Shown here: positions 36,728-45,327 of the stretch, piece after piece | Numbering within the stretch: position 1 is the stretch's first letter | How the letters are laid out: every line of letters begins with the position of its first letter | NCBI RefSeq assembly: GCF_900116445.1 | Contig: NZ_FPBH01000030.1 | Coordinates: 1 to 64,000 of the forward strand | Length of the DNA: 64,000 nt | Source of the DNA: Paraburkholderia aspalathi | GTDB lineage: Bacteria; Pseudomonadota; Gammaproteobacteria; Burkholderiales; Burkholderiaceae | Direction: 5' to 3' | Notes under the pieces: model-generated | The model's database searches: none | What the model was told of the DNA's origin: nothing | What the model saw: the letters and a program-made list of their open reading frames with translations, nothing else | Translations under genes and position numbers: made by a program

Positions 36728-37156
36728 ATGTCACTGATCACGCCTGAGGCAGTGGCCGCAGTCATGGAACTGCGGCAGGTCCCGCATACGCTCGCGGAAC
36801 TCGAGGCACTTGTCCGCGACGGCCTGCCCAAGTCTGCGCTGCGCGCGGGCGTCGAACATGCGACGCAGGGCGCTGACGCCCGGCGTGCGCTACTTGCCCG
36901 CATCATCCCCGAAGCGACCTATAAGCGGCGTCGCGATCGGCTGACGCCAGACGAATCGGAAAAGACTGAGCGGCTGGCCAGGATCGTCGCGACGACGGCC
37001 TACGTCTGGAACGACGAAGAGGACGCGCGGGAATTCCTGTCGACGCCGCACCCGGAGCTCGAAGCGCGAGCTCCACTCGATGTTGCGCTGACCGAGCTCG
37101 GCGCGCGCCGGGTCGAAGAGCTGCTCTGGAAACTGTTTTATGGGTTGCCGGCGTGA
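36728..37156 (+). CDS. Antitoxin of the Xre/MbcA/ParS (DUF2384) family
   Basis: A 142-residue antitoxin that should bind and neutralise the RES toxin encoded next to it and repress the operon. The N-terminal part (MSLITPEAVAAVMELRQV, LAELEALVRDGLPKSALRAG) is the Xre-like DNA-binding half. The C-terminal part (TAYVWNDEEDAREFLSTPHP, then PLDVALTELGARRVEELLWK) is the toxin-binding domain. GGGGAG precedes the ATG at 36728. It overlaps the toxin gene by 4 bp. Confidence 0.9.
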   Translation: MSLITPEAVAAVMELRQVPHTLAELEALVRDGLPKSALRAGVEHATQGADARRALLARIIPEATYKRRRDRLTPDESEKTERLARIVATTAYVWNDEEDAREFLSTPHPELEARAPLDVALTELGARRVEELLWKLFYGLPA

Positions 37157-37626
37157 AGTTGTTTCGAATCGCCGACACTCGACATACGGTCTGGAGCGGC
37201 ACCGGTGCGATGCTGGTGGGCGGCCGCTTCAATAGTCCGGGGCGACCGGTCATCTACGCCGCGTCGACCTTCGCCGGTGCGATGCTCGAGGTCCTTGTTC
37301 ATGCGCGCATCGGCAAGGTACCGAAGACGCACGGATGGGTTGAAGCAGCGGTTCCCGACGATATTCGCGTCGAACTCCATTCGGCCGGATCGTTGCCAGG
37401 GGGATGGGATGCGCCAGCACTGCAGGCGGCACGGGAGTTCGGCGACGCCTGGCTGACCGAGTCGCGTACCGCGCTCCTGATGGTACCTTCCGTCGTCGTC
37501 CGTGCAGAGTTCAACGTGCTGGTCAATCCCGTACACCCAGACGCGACGCGGATTGTTGTGACCGAGCCGCAACCCGTCGTGTGGGATGAACGCCTCTTTG
37601 TGATGCCGACGGTCGGACACTCATAG
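37153..37626 (+). CDS. RES-domain toxin
   Basis: RES toxins of Xre/RES pairs degrade NAD or ADP-ribosylate targets and stop growth. The 157-residue protein has the Arg in LFRIADTR, GGRFNSPGRPVIYAASTFAG (Arg and Tyr of the active site), MLEVLVHAR (Glu) and a late NVLVNPVHPDA. The GTG start lies within the antitoxin stop (GTGA), giving coupled translation. The pair lies in the IS-rich zone, as such modules often do. Confidence 0.92.
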   Translation: MKLFRIADTRHTVWSGTGAMLVGGRFNSPGRPVIYAASTFAGAMLEVLVHARIGKVPKTHGWVEAAVPDDIRVELHSAGSLPGGWDAPALQAAREFGDAWLTESRTALLMVPSVVVRAEFNVLVNPVHPDATRIVVTEPQPVVWDERLFVMPTVGHS

Positions 37627-38075
37627 ATTACGGTGGCCGGCTAGCCTCGCCTCGACCCTTTGCTCTTCAACGAAAATGACTGGGACGTTGCTTCTAGTTT
37701 GGTTCGCAACTGGTTGCCAAAGCCGACACGGCCGTTGGTTTGCATAGACTTGTTCCCGTCTTTTGCAGAAATTTGTTCTTGGCGTGTCTGCCAACGGCCT
37801 GCCCTGCCCGCGCATCGGCCTTGGTCACGGCTTCGTCGGCTGCGGGAACAATATTATGCAGCTGCGATTTGCATAGTATTGTTCCCAGCCGGCTCATGGC
37901 GCCGGACTGCCCGCTGGTGGACGCGAACAACTTTACGCAAACCAACGCCTGGCGAGCCGCGCTGGATGCGGCGAAGCGCCCGTATAAGTACATTGAGGGC
38001 ATTAATGGCGAGGCTGCACCGGTGAATGAACCGCAGTGGTAGGTTCGTCCCGCGCCCAAAGCTAGGAAAACGACA
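37627..38075. other. Repeat-rich region without a clear gene
   Basis: Open frames run on both strands through the repeats at 37733-37947. The C-terminal 40 residues of a plus frame ending at 38042 (DANNFTQTNAWRAALDAAKR) look protein-like and may be the end of a decayed gene. Confidence 0.4.
37733..37947. repeat. Five alternating-orientation copies of a GGGAACAAtactaTGCAAA-type repeat
   Basis: Copies at 37733-37757 (minus), 37761-37784 (minus, weaker), 37844-37860 (plus), 37868-37886 (minus) and 37925-37947 (plus). The middle pair forms an inverted repeat with 16 of 17 matches and a 7-bp gap. The outer pair matches at 19 of 23 positions. Alternating orientation resembles recombination-site arrays or BIME-like elements; function unknown. 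Confidence 0.6.
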
Positions 38076-38594
38076 ATGACTCAAGAGCCAGAGACTCTCG
38101 TACCTGACTACGATGACCCCAAGGAGGTGTGGGCCTATTTCGGCCTCGCGTTCTATCGCGCAAACGTTCTGGAGCGTGGGCTCGTGAATCTTGCCGTTGG
38201 GCTATTGTCGAAAAATGTCGAAGGTGTGACCGGCGACGACGTGCATTCATTGTATGAGACTCACGACTCAAAAACGTTTGGGCAGGTGATAGCTATTGCC
38301 AAACGGATGTTCGTCTTTGACGATCAGACCGCGAATGAATTGCAGCGCGCGCTCGACGACAGGAACCATCTCGCCCACAGATTTTTCGAGAGCCATGATC
38401 TGGATCTACTCACTAAGTCCGGCAAAAAAAAGATGCTCGATGAGTTGGTTGAAATTGTGGTTCGACTGAAGGCTATCGACCGGAAGATGGACCCGATCTG
38501 GATGGCTGCCTGGAGTCACTTGGGCGTGACACCAGAGTGGATCGAGAAGCAAGCGAAGCTGTATGTTCGATCTGCGACTGACACGAGTTCTTGA
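38076..38594 (+). CDS. Hypothetical protein with a HEPN-type RNxxxH motif
   Basis: A 172-residue, helix-rich soluble protein. The segment ALDDRNHLAHRFFESH contains R-N-x3-H, the catalytic signature of HEPN ribonucleases, in a position (about residues 92-107) within a predicted helical bundle. Such proteins are often toxins or abortive-infection effectors. No partner antitoxin of the MNT type lies beside it. The frame is clean and preceded by AGGAAAACGACA. The family was not confirmed. Confidence 0.7.
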   Translation: MTQEPETLVPDYDDPKEVWAYFGLAFYRANVLERGLVNLAVGLLSKNVEGVTGDDVHSLYETHDSKTFGQVIAIAKRMFVFDDQTANELQRALDDRNHLAHRFFESHDLDLLTKSGKKKMLDELVEIVVRLKAIDRKMDPIWMAAWSHLGVTPEWIEKQAKLYVRSATDTSS

Positions 38595-38629
38595 AAAGAA
38601 CGCTTTAGGAACGGGAAAGCCCTATGACA

Positions 38630-38936
38630 GTGCACCGAGATCAAATGCCTGAAGTGGTGGTGATTGCCCCGATAGCCGCGCTCGCACACCATCGCATAAA
38701 GACGGCTGGCCGTGAGTGACGGAAACTTCTTCAGCGTCATCGTGGATGAACGGCAGGTATGCGTCGATCTGTGAAGGTCGTTGCAGGCCACCGATCCTGG
38801 GAAGTCCAGCTTGCGCCAGCACCCGATGAACCGTTCCGTGGTGAACATGCAATTGGCGCGCGATGGTGCCGGCACGCCACTTCTCGACGTGGTAGTAGCG
38901 CAGGATTTGCGCCTCGAGTTCTGCTCCGATGGTCAT
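38630..38936 (-). pseudogene. IS21-family IstA transposase, N-terminal remnant
   Basis: The minus frame from 38936 reads MTIGAELEAQILRYYHVEKW and ARQLHVHHGTVHRVLAQAGL, the helix-turn-helix start of IS21-type IstA. After DAYLPFI the homology continues in another frame (LKKFPSLTASRLYAMVCERG, HFRHLIS) and stops near 38630. The gene is thus frameshifted and truncated, and no istB follows. Its ATG overlaps the stop of the zinc-ribbon gene upstream (ATGA), the same two-gene order seen in related elements. Confidence 0.8.
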
Positions 38937-39296
38937 GGGTCGTGTCCTGTGATGTCTATAGCAGTACGAACATGTTGGAAGACCCGAGTACGCAGTGGCC
39001 CGAGGCGCACCAACGCCGAGCAGGCGCGTTGACAGAATTGACAGTGGGCGGGCAAACGCCTGGCGATACCGGGAGTCGTTGCTTTAGCCGATGTTGTCGG
39101 GGGCGCTTGCAGTAAAGCATCGGCGGCAGCCGCTGCATAACCCTGATGTGTCACTTTATTTAAGCGAGTGCGATAGGCGCATTCGTTCGGCGTGCGCGAG
39201 GCGTCCATTGCGGCTGCGTTGGTATCGGCGCCCGGCCTCCCGAACGCTGCTCTGCCGAGCGGCCAACGAGCAGTCGCCGTCGCAGTAGATCTGGCC
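38933..39296 (-). pseudogene. Zinc-ribbon protein of the IS21-like element, 3' part (interrupted by the GInt island)
   Basis: Reads GQIYCDGDCSLAARQSSVRE and RRYQRSRNGRLAHAERMR, then after a one-base frame change at about 39160 continues as YRTRLNKVTHQGYAAA, later HCQFCQRACSALVRLGPLRT. Paired Cys motifs show a small zinc-binding protein. The first 27 residues are on the other side of the island at 45115-45195; joining at CTGGCC/CTGTCC restores the continuous CRRCDRGQ-IYCDGDCS. The gene is therefore doubly broken. Confidence 0.8.
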
Positions 39297-39381
39297 TATG
39301 CGCAAGTCAGGAACGATTTCCTGATACTCGCAGGCTGTGTTAAAGCGGACACCCGCACAAACACAGCAGAGGATCTGCACG

Positions 39382-40833
39382 ATGACGGCAAGACGAACGA
39401 CCATCCGGCAACTGCCGCTGACCGAGGTCGTTGAACGCGACACACCCGGCGCGACGCCGGTCAGCATCACCACGCCTGAGGGCGGCGCCATCTATCACAC
39501 GGTCCCGCTCGCAGACCCCGACACCGGCAGGCGACGCGACGCCCGCGCGCGGTGGATCGCAGGCACCTTCCCTCTCTTTCCTGTTGTCCGGCTCGCTGAC
39601 GGCGCGCCGTGGGCTGAGGCGAATCTCTGGCTCATCGACATGATGGAGTCGAAGTCGTCGCCCAACATGCTGACGTTCGCCAGCATCGCTGACGACCTGG
39701 TGGCGTTCCGGCGTTATCTGGATGACGAGGGTGCCGACTGGCTGACGTTCCCCGCGAACAGGCGGCAACGTCCGACCTACCGCTACAGCGCCTCGATCAG
39801 GCTGGCTGTGCAGACAGGTGAACTGTCTGCCAGCGTTGCCAGGCGTCGTATGGGAGCGGTGGTGCGTTTCTATCGCTGGCTCATGGCCGAAGCAGGCTTC
39901 AGCCCCACGAACGCGCCGTGGGTCGAATCTGGCCGCTTCATCGAGTTCAAGGACCTGAAGGGATTCAGCAGCGTGATCGAGGTCAAGACCACCGACCTGT
40001 CGATCAGTGGCCAGCGCGCAGAAGACCCGTGGGACGATCACATTCAGGACGGCGGCCGCCTGCGCCCACTGCCCTCCACCGAGCAGTCGGTGCTGCTCGA
40101 ATCGTTAGTCGCACTCGGCAACACCGAGATGACGCTCATTCATCTGTTCGCGCTGTTGACGGGCGCCCGCATCCAGACGGTATTGACCGTGCGCGCGAAA
40201 CACGCAATGCGCAAGCCGGAGGAGTTTCACGGCGACGACATCCGTCTCGCCTGCGGGCCGGGCACGGGCATCGACACGAAGGGCGGAGTCAAGGGCGTGT
40301 TGCACCTGCCGCGCCGTTTCTATGAGCGGCTGTACATCTACGTGCACAGCGATCGTGCGCGCAAGCGTCGCCAACTGGCAGACGGCGGCGATCACCCCGG
40401 CCAGCCGCTTTTTCTCAGCCATCGCGGTGCGCCGCTCTACGAGGATCGCGCATCGCGCGGCCCGCTCAGCACTGGCCCGCAGGGGCGACGCCACGTCAAG
40501 ACCGGACAGGCCGTGCGCCAGTTCATCAGGGACGAACTGTTGCCCATGATGCGCGTGCGGCTTGACAACCCCAGGTACGAGTTCAGCTTCCACGACCTGC
40601 GCGCCACCTTCGGGCTGAACATGGTCGACGCGATGACAGCAAACGAGACGAAGTACACGCGGGCACTCGATCAGTTGCGGCAGTTGATGTGGCACGTACG
40701 ACTGTCCACGACCGAGCGCTATTACCTTAGTTACCGCGAGAATCGCAAACTGTTCGACGCGGTGCAGGATGGCTGGGGCGCGCACCTGTCGACGCTGGTC
40801 ACGCGCACCCTCGACACTGCGGTGGCAGTATGA
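39382..40833 (+). CDS. ginA: GInt tyrosine recombinase A
   Basis: First of three large tyrosine recombinases that together move the island. The 483-residue protein has an N-terminal SAM-like core-binding domain (about 70-190) and a catalytic domain with TGARIQTVL (first Arg), SFHDLRATFG (HxxR), LMWHVRLSTTERYYLSY (His/Trp and the nucleophile Tyr). I start at ATG 39382 (TARRTTIRQLP), with GAGG upstream. The frame is open from 39337. Its stop overlaps ginB by 4 bp. Confidence 0.88.
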   Translation: MTARRTTIRQLPLTEVVERDTPGATPVSITTPEGGAIYHTVPLADPDTGRRRDARARWIAGTFPLFPVVRLADGAPWAEANLWLIDMMESKSSPNMLTFASIADDLVAFRRYLDDEGADWLTFPANRRQRPTYRYSASIRLAVQTGELSASVARRRMGAVVRFYRWLMAEAGFSPTNAPWVESGRFIEFKDLKGFSSVIEVKTTDLSISGQRAEDPWDDHIQDGGRLRPLPSTEQSVLLESLVALGNTEMTLIHLFALLTGARIQTVLTVRAKHAMRKPEEFHGDDIRLACGPGTGIDTKGGVKGVLHLPRRFYERLYIYVHSDRARKRRQLADGGDHPGQPLFLSHRGAPLYEDRASRGPLSTGPQGRRHVKTGQAVRQFIRDELLPMMRVRLDNPRYEFSFHDLRATFGLNMVDAMTANETKYTRALDQLRQLMWHVRLSTTERYYLSYRENRKLFDAVQDGWGAHLSTLVTRTLDTAVAV

Positions 40834-42709
40834 GCCGGCAGTACGAGGAAGTGCGCATGCCGCTCGCGGAGGGCACGCTGCTTCTGCACCCCGAGCGTGC
40901 GCTGCTCAGGTGGGAAGGCATGAGCAGATGTTCCGATATCGGGCAGATCTGCTACCTGACGCGTGACACGTCAAGCTCGCAGCGCACGCGACACACTTTC
41001 GACCACACGAGCTTCAGCAGCGAACGCGCCAGGGTCGTACGTCTGCTGGTGACTCAGCTTTCCGGGCGTATGACCCTTGGCGCGATGCGTCCGAAGACGG
41101 TCCACGGTGCTTTGCGCGTCGTGCTTGATTTCGTGAACTGGGCCGACAGGCAGGGCTTGCATCAGGTGCTCTGTGATGAGAAGGCTACGGCGGAGGCGGT
41201 TCATCGCTACTTCCGTGAGAAGCGCGAACAGGTCTCGCTGGGCAACGTGAACCGCAATTCCGTCGCCAGCGATCAGCGTAATCTGTTGTCGATGCTACGT
41301 GAGTTCTTCCGAAACGACGACTTCTGCGCCGATGCGAGGGTGCTGCGCTACCAACAGGATGCTTGGGTGCCGACTGCTGTGCCTGACGCCGAGGCACAAG
41401 CCGCCCTGCTCGCGTGGGCTGACGCGCTCTTCAGCAGCATCAGCACGCTGGTGCTCGCCTTCAGGCCGTACCCGGTGCGCGTCACGACGGCGCGAGGCGA
41501 GAGTCTTTGCCTTGTCCCGCACAGACACAACCGCCGTGAAGGCGACGACTCGCCTGGCCTGGCTGGCTGGAATCTGGAAACGGGCGAGCTGCGCACCCGG
41601 GAAGAACTCATAACGCGCATGGCTGAGGCTGGTGCTAAAGATCCTCTTAACCGTTCACGGGCCGTCGCCTGGTTTTCTGCTAAACATCTTGCGGCGGCGA
41701 ACACGGACGCACAGTCGCCTATCCGTCACACGCACGCTTCGATGGCGGTCTATTGCTTCGCCGCGCTGTTTCTGGCCGAGACGGGCGCCAACCTTGCGCA
41801 ACTTCTGTCCATGAAGTGGAGCCCGGAGCTTGCTGCGAGCCTGCAGGATGCGTCGGTTGCACGTCAGAAGTTTCGCGAGGTCAAGTACCGTGCAGGCGGG
41901 AGCGAAGTTACGTTCACCGTCTCGCTGGACTTCATGCCAAAGCTCAAGGGGTATCTGAGGTTGCGCGAGTATCTGGTGCAGGGCGCAGACTGCGACGCGT
42001 TGTTCGTCGTAGTCGGGCATTCTGCATGGCGCCGACGGCTAGTGAGTCTCCCAATCCATTTCCTCGCCCGACTTTACGATCGACTCGACACGCTCGGGAT
42101 CGTGCTGCCGCGCATTACCGCACGCCAGTGGCGTGCGGCCAAACAGGATTGGGCAGTAAGCAACCACGGCCCCGTCGTCGCGGCCAGGCTGATGGGGCAC
42201 TCGCTGGCCACGGCGCTGCGCTCGTACTCAAATGGCACGGATGCCGCGCACAAGGCCGAGATGGGCGCATTCCTCGCTTCGGTCGAGAAGACCGTGCTGA
42301 ACCCGGCCACGACCCGGCGGGCAGCATCAGGAGCGCGGTGGGCGTCTGCATCGGGTTCCACAAACCGACGCCGATCGCGGCGTCGGTCACCGTCCAGCCT
42401 GACTGCCGCTCGACCGAAGGGTGTCTCTTCTGTGACCAGTACCGTGTGCACGCTGACGCCACCGACATCCGCAAGCTGCTGGGCTGCCGTCATTGCATCA
42501 GGCTCGTGAGCAGACGTGCGGACTCGATCGAGCAATACGACAGATCGTTCGGTGCGGTGCTGCGACGCGTTAACTTCCTGCTCGACGAATTGCGCAGACG
42601 CGATGCCGCGCTGGTCGATCAGATCGAGCAGGACGTTGATATCGACGGGAATCTTGACGCTTTCTGGTCGGCCAGGCTCGACCAGCTTTACGAACTGGGA
42701 GTGGCATGA
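40830..42709 (+). pseudogene. ginB: GInt tyrosine recombinase B, frameshifted near the C-terminus
   Basis: The frame from 40830 is open to 42509, but after about 42300 it turns into a Ser/Arg-rich tail unlike a protein. The proper continuation is in the next frame (-1): AVGVCIGFHKPTPIAASV, TEGCLFCDQYRVHADATDIR, LLGCRHCI, ending in ELGVA at 42709, which overlaps the ginC ATG by 4 bp like every other gin junction. Catalytic parts are divergent: TGANLAQLLSM has Asn in place of the first Arg, while MGHSLATALRSYSNG keeps His and the final Tyr. The frameshift removes two Cys pairs. It may be a mutation, a sequencing error or, less likely, recoding. Confidence 0.8.
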
Positions 42710-44586
42710 ACAACACGCTGATCGCACCGCTCGCTGGGCGCCCCGACTGGTATCGGGTCGAGGACGATACGGTGGTTACGCACGACAAGGCCGGGAATGC
42801 CGTTTCGCTGTTTGGTGACGACGCCTGGGACATCCGGGCATATACGATTGGACCGCGAACCCATATCTATTTTAGAGGCCACCTGCCTGACGGCGTGAGC
42901 CGTGCCCTTTCAGGGGCGACGACGCGTCAGTGGAAGCAGGTCATGTACTTTCTGATGCACGAAGCAACTGATACGGTACCGGGGTTCGGTACGCTTCAAT
43001 CTAGTTCAACTTGCCTGAAGGAATTCACGTTCTTTGCTGCCGAACGTCAGCTTACGCTCTACGAGGGGCTGTCCAGCGGCGCCGTTGTTCTGGACTATGT
43101 GGCGGATGCCGGGAGGGAGAGGAAGGCCCATCGTCTTCATTCGATTCTGGTGAAGCTTCACCGTCTGGGCGTCGGGACCACGGGGCTGCGCGTGCCGTTG
43201 GCCCAACTGCATAAGCCGCTGCTCGAACGCTTCGCGCAACGCGCCGGAAGCTCACAATACCCTGTTATCCCGACGCGAATCTACCAGCACTTCCTGTCAA
43301 CCTGTGAACATGACCTCGGCGTTGCTGAGGGCACCGCTGACATTCTGTCGGACTACCTCGCACCCAAGTACGCTGGCGAGAGCCCGGGGGTCTCTGCGGA
43401 ACTGGTAAGGGTTGCTGCGCACTTCGGGTGCAAGGACTCCCCTTACGTCGTGTCGTCGCTTGTGACGTCGATCAACGCGCTATGCCAGCTTGTCATCCTG
43501 TCATTCACCGGCATGCGTGCGATGGAGGCGGAGAACCTGCCGTACGACTGCCTGAGCGAGACCCGTCTGGATGGCGTGACCCACTACACCATCGAGGGCA
43601 TCACGACCAAACTGTCGGGCGGTCGTCCCAGGCGCGCATGCTGGGTGACCAGCCCGCTCGCTGCCCGTGCCGTCAGGCTCGCGCAACGGCTATCGGGCGA
43701 GGCGCACCGTGCGCACGGCGCGCAAGGGTACGCCGAATCGACGGACGGTTCGCACCTGCTGTTCTGCCGGATGGGTCTGCATTACGAGTACGTGGCAAAC
43801 CGGGCCGCGAGTAGGGTATATAACGAAGTCGAAGCCTTTCGTGAGCGCGTCTTCCCGACGATCACGGTCGAGGACATCGCCGAACTGAAGCGTGTCGACA
43901 TGCACCGCGCGTGGGAAGACGAACCGAAGTACGCGCTCGGGCAGCAGTGGCCGTTCACTCGCCATCAGCTTCGCCGCTCGCTTGCGCTCTACGCGCACCG
44001 CAGCGGTCTCGTGACACTGCCGACGCTCAAGCGTCAGTTGCAGCACATCACGCAGGAGATGAGCATGTATTACACGCGTGGCTCGGCGTTCGCGAAGGGA
44101 TTCATCGACACCGACAGGACCCACTTCGCGAAGGAATGGGCCGAGGCACAAGGCCTGTCCGAATACCTTGCGTACGCCGAGCAGGTGCTGTTCTCTGACG
44201 AGCGGCTGTTCGGCGGGCACGCAGCGTGGACGCAGAGCCGTGCCGTGCAGGCCTCGCCTGTGTCGGTCTACTCGCGCGAGCAGACGGTCAGGATGTTCGA
44301 GAAGGGTGAACTCGCGTATCGCGAGACGGTGCTGGGCGGCTGCGCCAGCGTCGAGCCGTGCAGGTCGACACCGCTCGACTGGATGCGTCTGGATTGCCTT
44401 GAATCGAACTGCCGTAATCTCATCGTCGTGCCGTCGAAGCTTCAGCGCGTGATCAAGGCGCAACAGGTTACGGTCGCGAAGCTGCGTGCCGTCGATGAGG
44501 CGAGCGTCGAATACCGTATCGAGGCACAGACGCTGCAACGACTGCTTGACGCGCAGGAGAAACTGATCAAACCGGAGGCAGCGTGA
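42706..44586 (+). CDS. ginC: GInt tyrosine recombinase C
   Basis: A 626-residue tyrosine recombinase. The catalytic set is complete: SFTGMRAMEAENLPYD (first Arg), TTKLSGGRPR (Lys), FTRHQLRRSLALYAHRSG (HxLRR), LQHITQEMSMYYTRG (His and Tyr). A long N-terminal part (about 1-270) and a C-terminal extension with Cys pairs (GGCASVEPCRS, DCLESNCRNL) resemble TnpB of Tn554-type elements. It overlaps both neighbours by 4 bp. Confidence 0.9.
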   Translation: MNNTLIAPLAGRPDWYRVEDDTVVTHDKAGNAVSLFGDDAWDIRAYTIGPRTHIYFRGHLPDGVSRALSGATTRQWKQVMYFLMHEATDTVPGFGTLQSSSTCLKEFTFFAAERQLTLYEGLSSGAVVLDYVADAGRERKAHRLHSILVKLHRLGVGTTGLRVPLAQLHKPLLERFAQRAGSSQYPVIPTRIYQHFLSTCEHDLGVAEGTADILSDYLAPKYAGESPGVSAELVRVAAHFGCKDSPYVVSSLVTSINALCQLVILSFTGMRAMEAENLPYDCLSETRLDGVTHYTIEGITTKLSGGRPRRACWVTSPLAARAVRLAQRLSGEAHRAHGAQGYAESTDGSHLLFCRMGLHYEYVANRAASRVYNEVEAFRERVFPTITVEDIAELKRVDMHRAWEDEPKYALGQQWPFTRHQLRRSLALYAHRSGLVTLPTLKRQLQHITQEMSMYYTRGSAFAKGFIDTDRTHFAKEWAEAQGLSEYLAYAEQVLFSDERLFGGHAAWTQSRAVQASPVSVYSREQTVRMFEKGELAYRETVLGGCASVEPCRSTPLDWMRLDCLESNCRNLIVVPSKLQRVIKAQQVTVAKLRAVDEASVEYRIEAQTLQRLLDAQEKLIKPEAA

Positions 44587-44945
44587 GCGACGCCATGACT
44601 GACTACTACGCCGCCCTTGAGCGGCTGAAGAAGCGCAAGGGTGCGCGTATCAACAACGACACCGTGGCGATCGAGGCGGGCCGCAAGAAGGGGAGCATCA
44701 AGAAGTCGCGCCCACAGTTCACCGAACTGATCGAAGCGATTGACGCGGCCAACGCGGTGGCCGGGCGCCCGAAGCTCGAACTGACCGAGCGTCTTAACCG
44801 CGCGAAGGGCGACGCAAAGGATCTGCAGGCACAGTTCGACGAATCGCTGGCTCGTGAACTCGCACTGCTGCGTCAGGTGTTCAGCCTGCGCAAGGAACTG
44901 GCCGCGCTGCGTGGCGGTAGCGTCCTGCCCTTGCAGCCGCGCTAG
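44583..44945 (+). CDS. ginD: GInt accessory protein D (TnpC-like)
   Basis: A 120-residue basic protein with a C-terminal coiled coil (LTERLNRAKGDAKDLQAQFD, LRQVFSLRKELAALRG) and an N-terminal RLKKRKGARINNDTVAIEAG segment that could bind DNA. Its place as the short fourth gene of the operon is that of ginD in GInt islands and tnpC in Tn554, which assists excision and orientation. A strong terminator starts 49 bp after its stop. Confidence 0.85.
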   Translation: MSDAMTDYYAALERLKKRKGARINNDTVAIEAGRKKGSIKKSRPQFTELIEAIDAANAVAGRPKLELTERLNRAKGDAKDLQAQFDESLARELALLRQVFSLRKELAALRGGSVLPLQPR

Positions 44946-44993
44946 ATCGGGACGGGTACCTTCGCTCGAAATCAGCATGCGAAACTTGCGAAG

Positions 44994-45100
44994 ATGGACA
45001 TTCCGACGGTCGTCGTGTCCATTTTTTTCTTCCAATTGATGGACACCCGGCAGACTGCCGATTCCTGCCTTTTCAAGGCTCCAGCTGATGTCCATTTTTT
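44994..45100 (+). terminator. Tandem terminators closing the gin operon
   Basis: The first hairpin is ATGGACA-TTC-CGACG-GT-CGTCG-TGTCCAT (44994-45022), a 12-bp stem with a 3-nt bulge, then seven T. The second has ATGGACA at 45039-45045, and TGTCCAT at 45089-45095 followed by T (about 45095-45100). The two share the same outer arms, so this right end of the island has a duplicated unit. Confidence 0.8.
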
Positions 45101-45114
45101 CTCTCTTGCGCGTA

Positions 45115-45195
45115 CTGTCCGCGATCGCAACGGCGGCAAACGATGACCTGCACCCGGCAACGCGCGCACACGTAAAAGCGACCTGTGGCCGGCAT
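45115..45195 (-). pseudogene. Zinc-ribbon protein of the IS21-like element, 5' part
   Basis: ATG at 45195 with GGGA upstream; reads MPATGRFYVCARCRVQVIVC then RRCDRGQ, two CxxC pairs of a zinc ribbon. It breaks off exactly at the island end; the remainder is at 38933-39296. See the GInt entry. Confidence 0.8.
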
Positions 45196-45279
45196 TGAAG
45201 AATCCCGTCAATGCCGAGGCGATATCGACGGAGCCGGCGAGGCGTGCAATACTCATTGCACACCCATGCTCCGTGCACG

Positions 45280-45327
45280 CGGTGGGGTCTGACATCGGTG
45301 TAAACTTGGCGGTTTGGACCGGTGTCA
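45280..45327. repeat. Possible terminus of the IS21-like element
   Basis: On the minus strand TGACACCGGTCCAAACC is followed 20 bp later by ACACCGATGTCAGACC, a pair of related direct repeats such as IS21-type ends carry. If so, the original element began near 45327 and read leftwards into the zinc-ribbon gene and istA. Confidence 0.45.

Larger units (their letters stand above)
39297..45114 (+). mobile_element. GInt-type integrative genomic island (ginABCD only), 5818 bp
   Basis: The ends are set by the split zinc-ribbon gene. The left end is TATGCGCAAG (39297-39306) and the right end is CTTGCGCGTA (45105-45114), inverted repeats with 9 of 10 matches. The flanks are CTGGCC (39291-39296) and CTGTCC (45115-45120), a 6-bp near-duplication with one mismatch, as expected if a tyrosine recombinase exchanged strands across a 6-bp overlap. 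Next to the left end TCAGGAA-CGAT-TTCCTGA (39307-39324) forms a further palindrome, probably a recombinase site. Inside are four genes in one operon with 4-bp overlaps and no cargo. The gene content matches GInt islands and is related to RIT and Tn554 modules. Confidence 0.85.

Noticed and set aside
38960..38985. Additional EPS operator (AACATGTTGG near 38970)
   Set aside because: Lies inside the zinc-ribbon remnant, lacks the full palindrome and the hexamer at 40 bp.
42290..42330. Programmed -1 frameshift in ginB
   Set aside because: No slippery heptamer of the X XXY YYZ type and no clear downstream structure; a mutation or sequencing error is simpler.
44442..45278. Minus-strand frame of 278 codons covering ginD
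   Set aside because: ginC/ginD are supported by order and overlaps; this frame is a shadow except where it crosses the zinc-ribbon gene in another frame.
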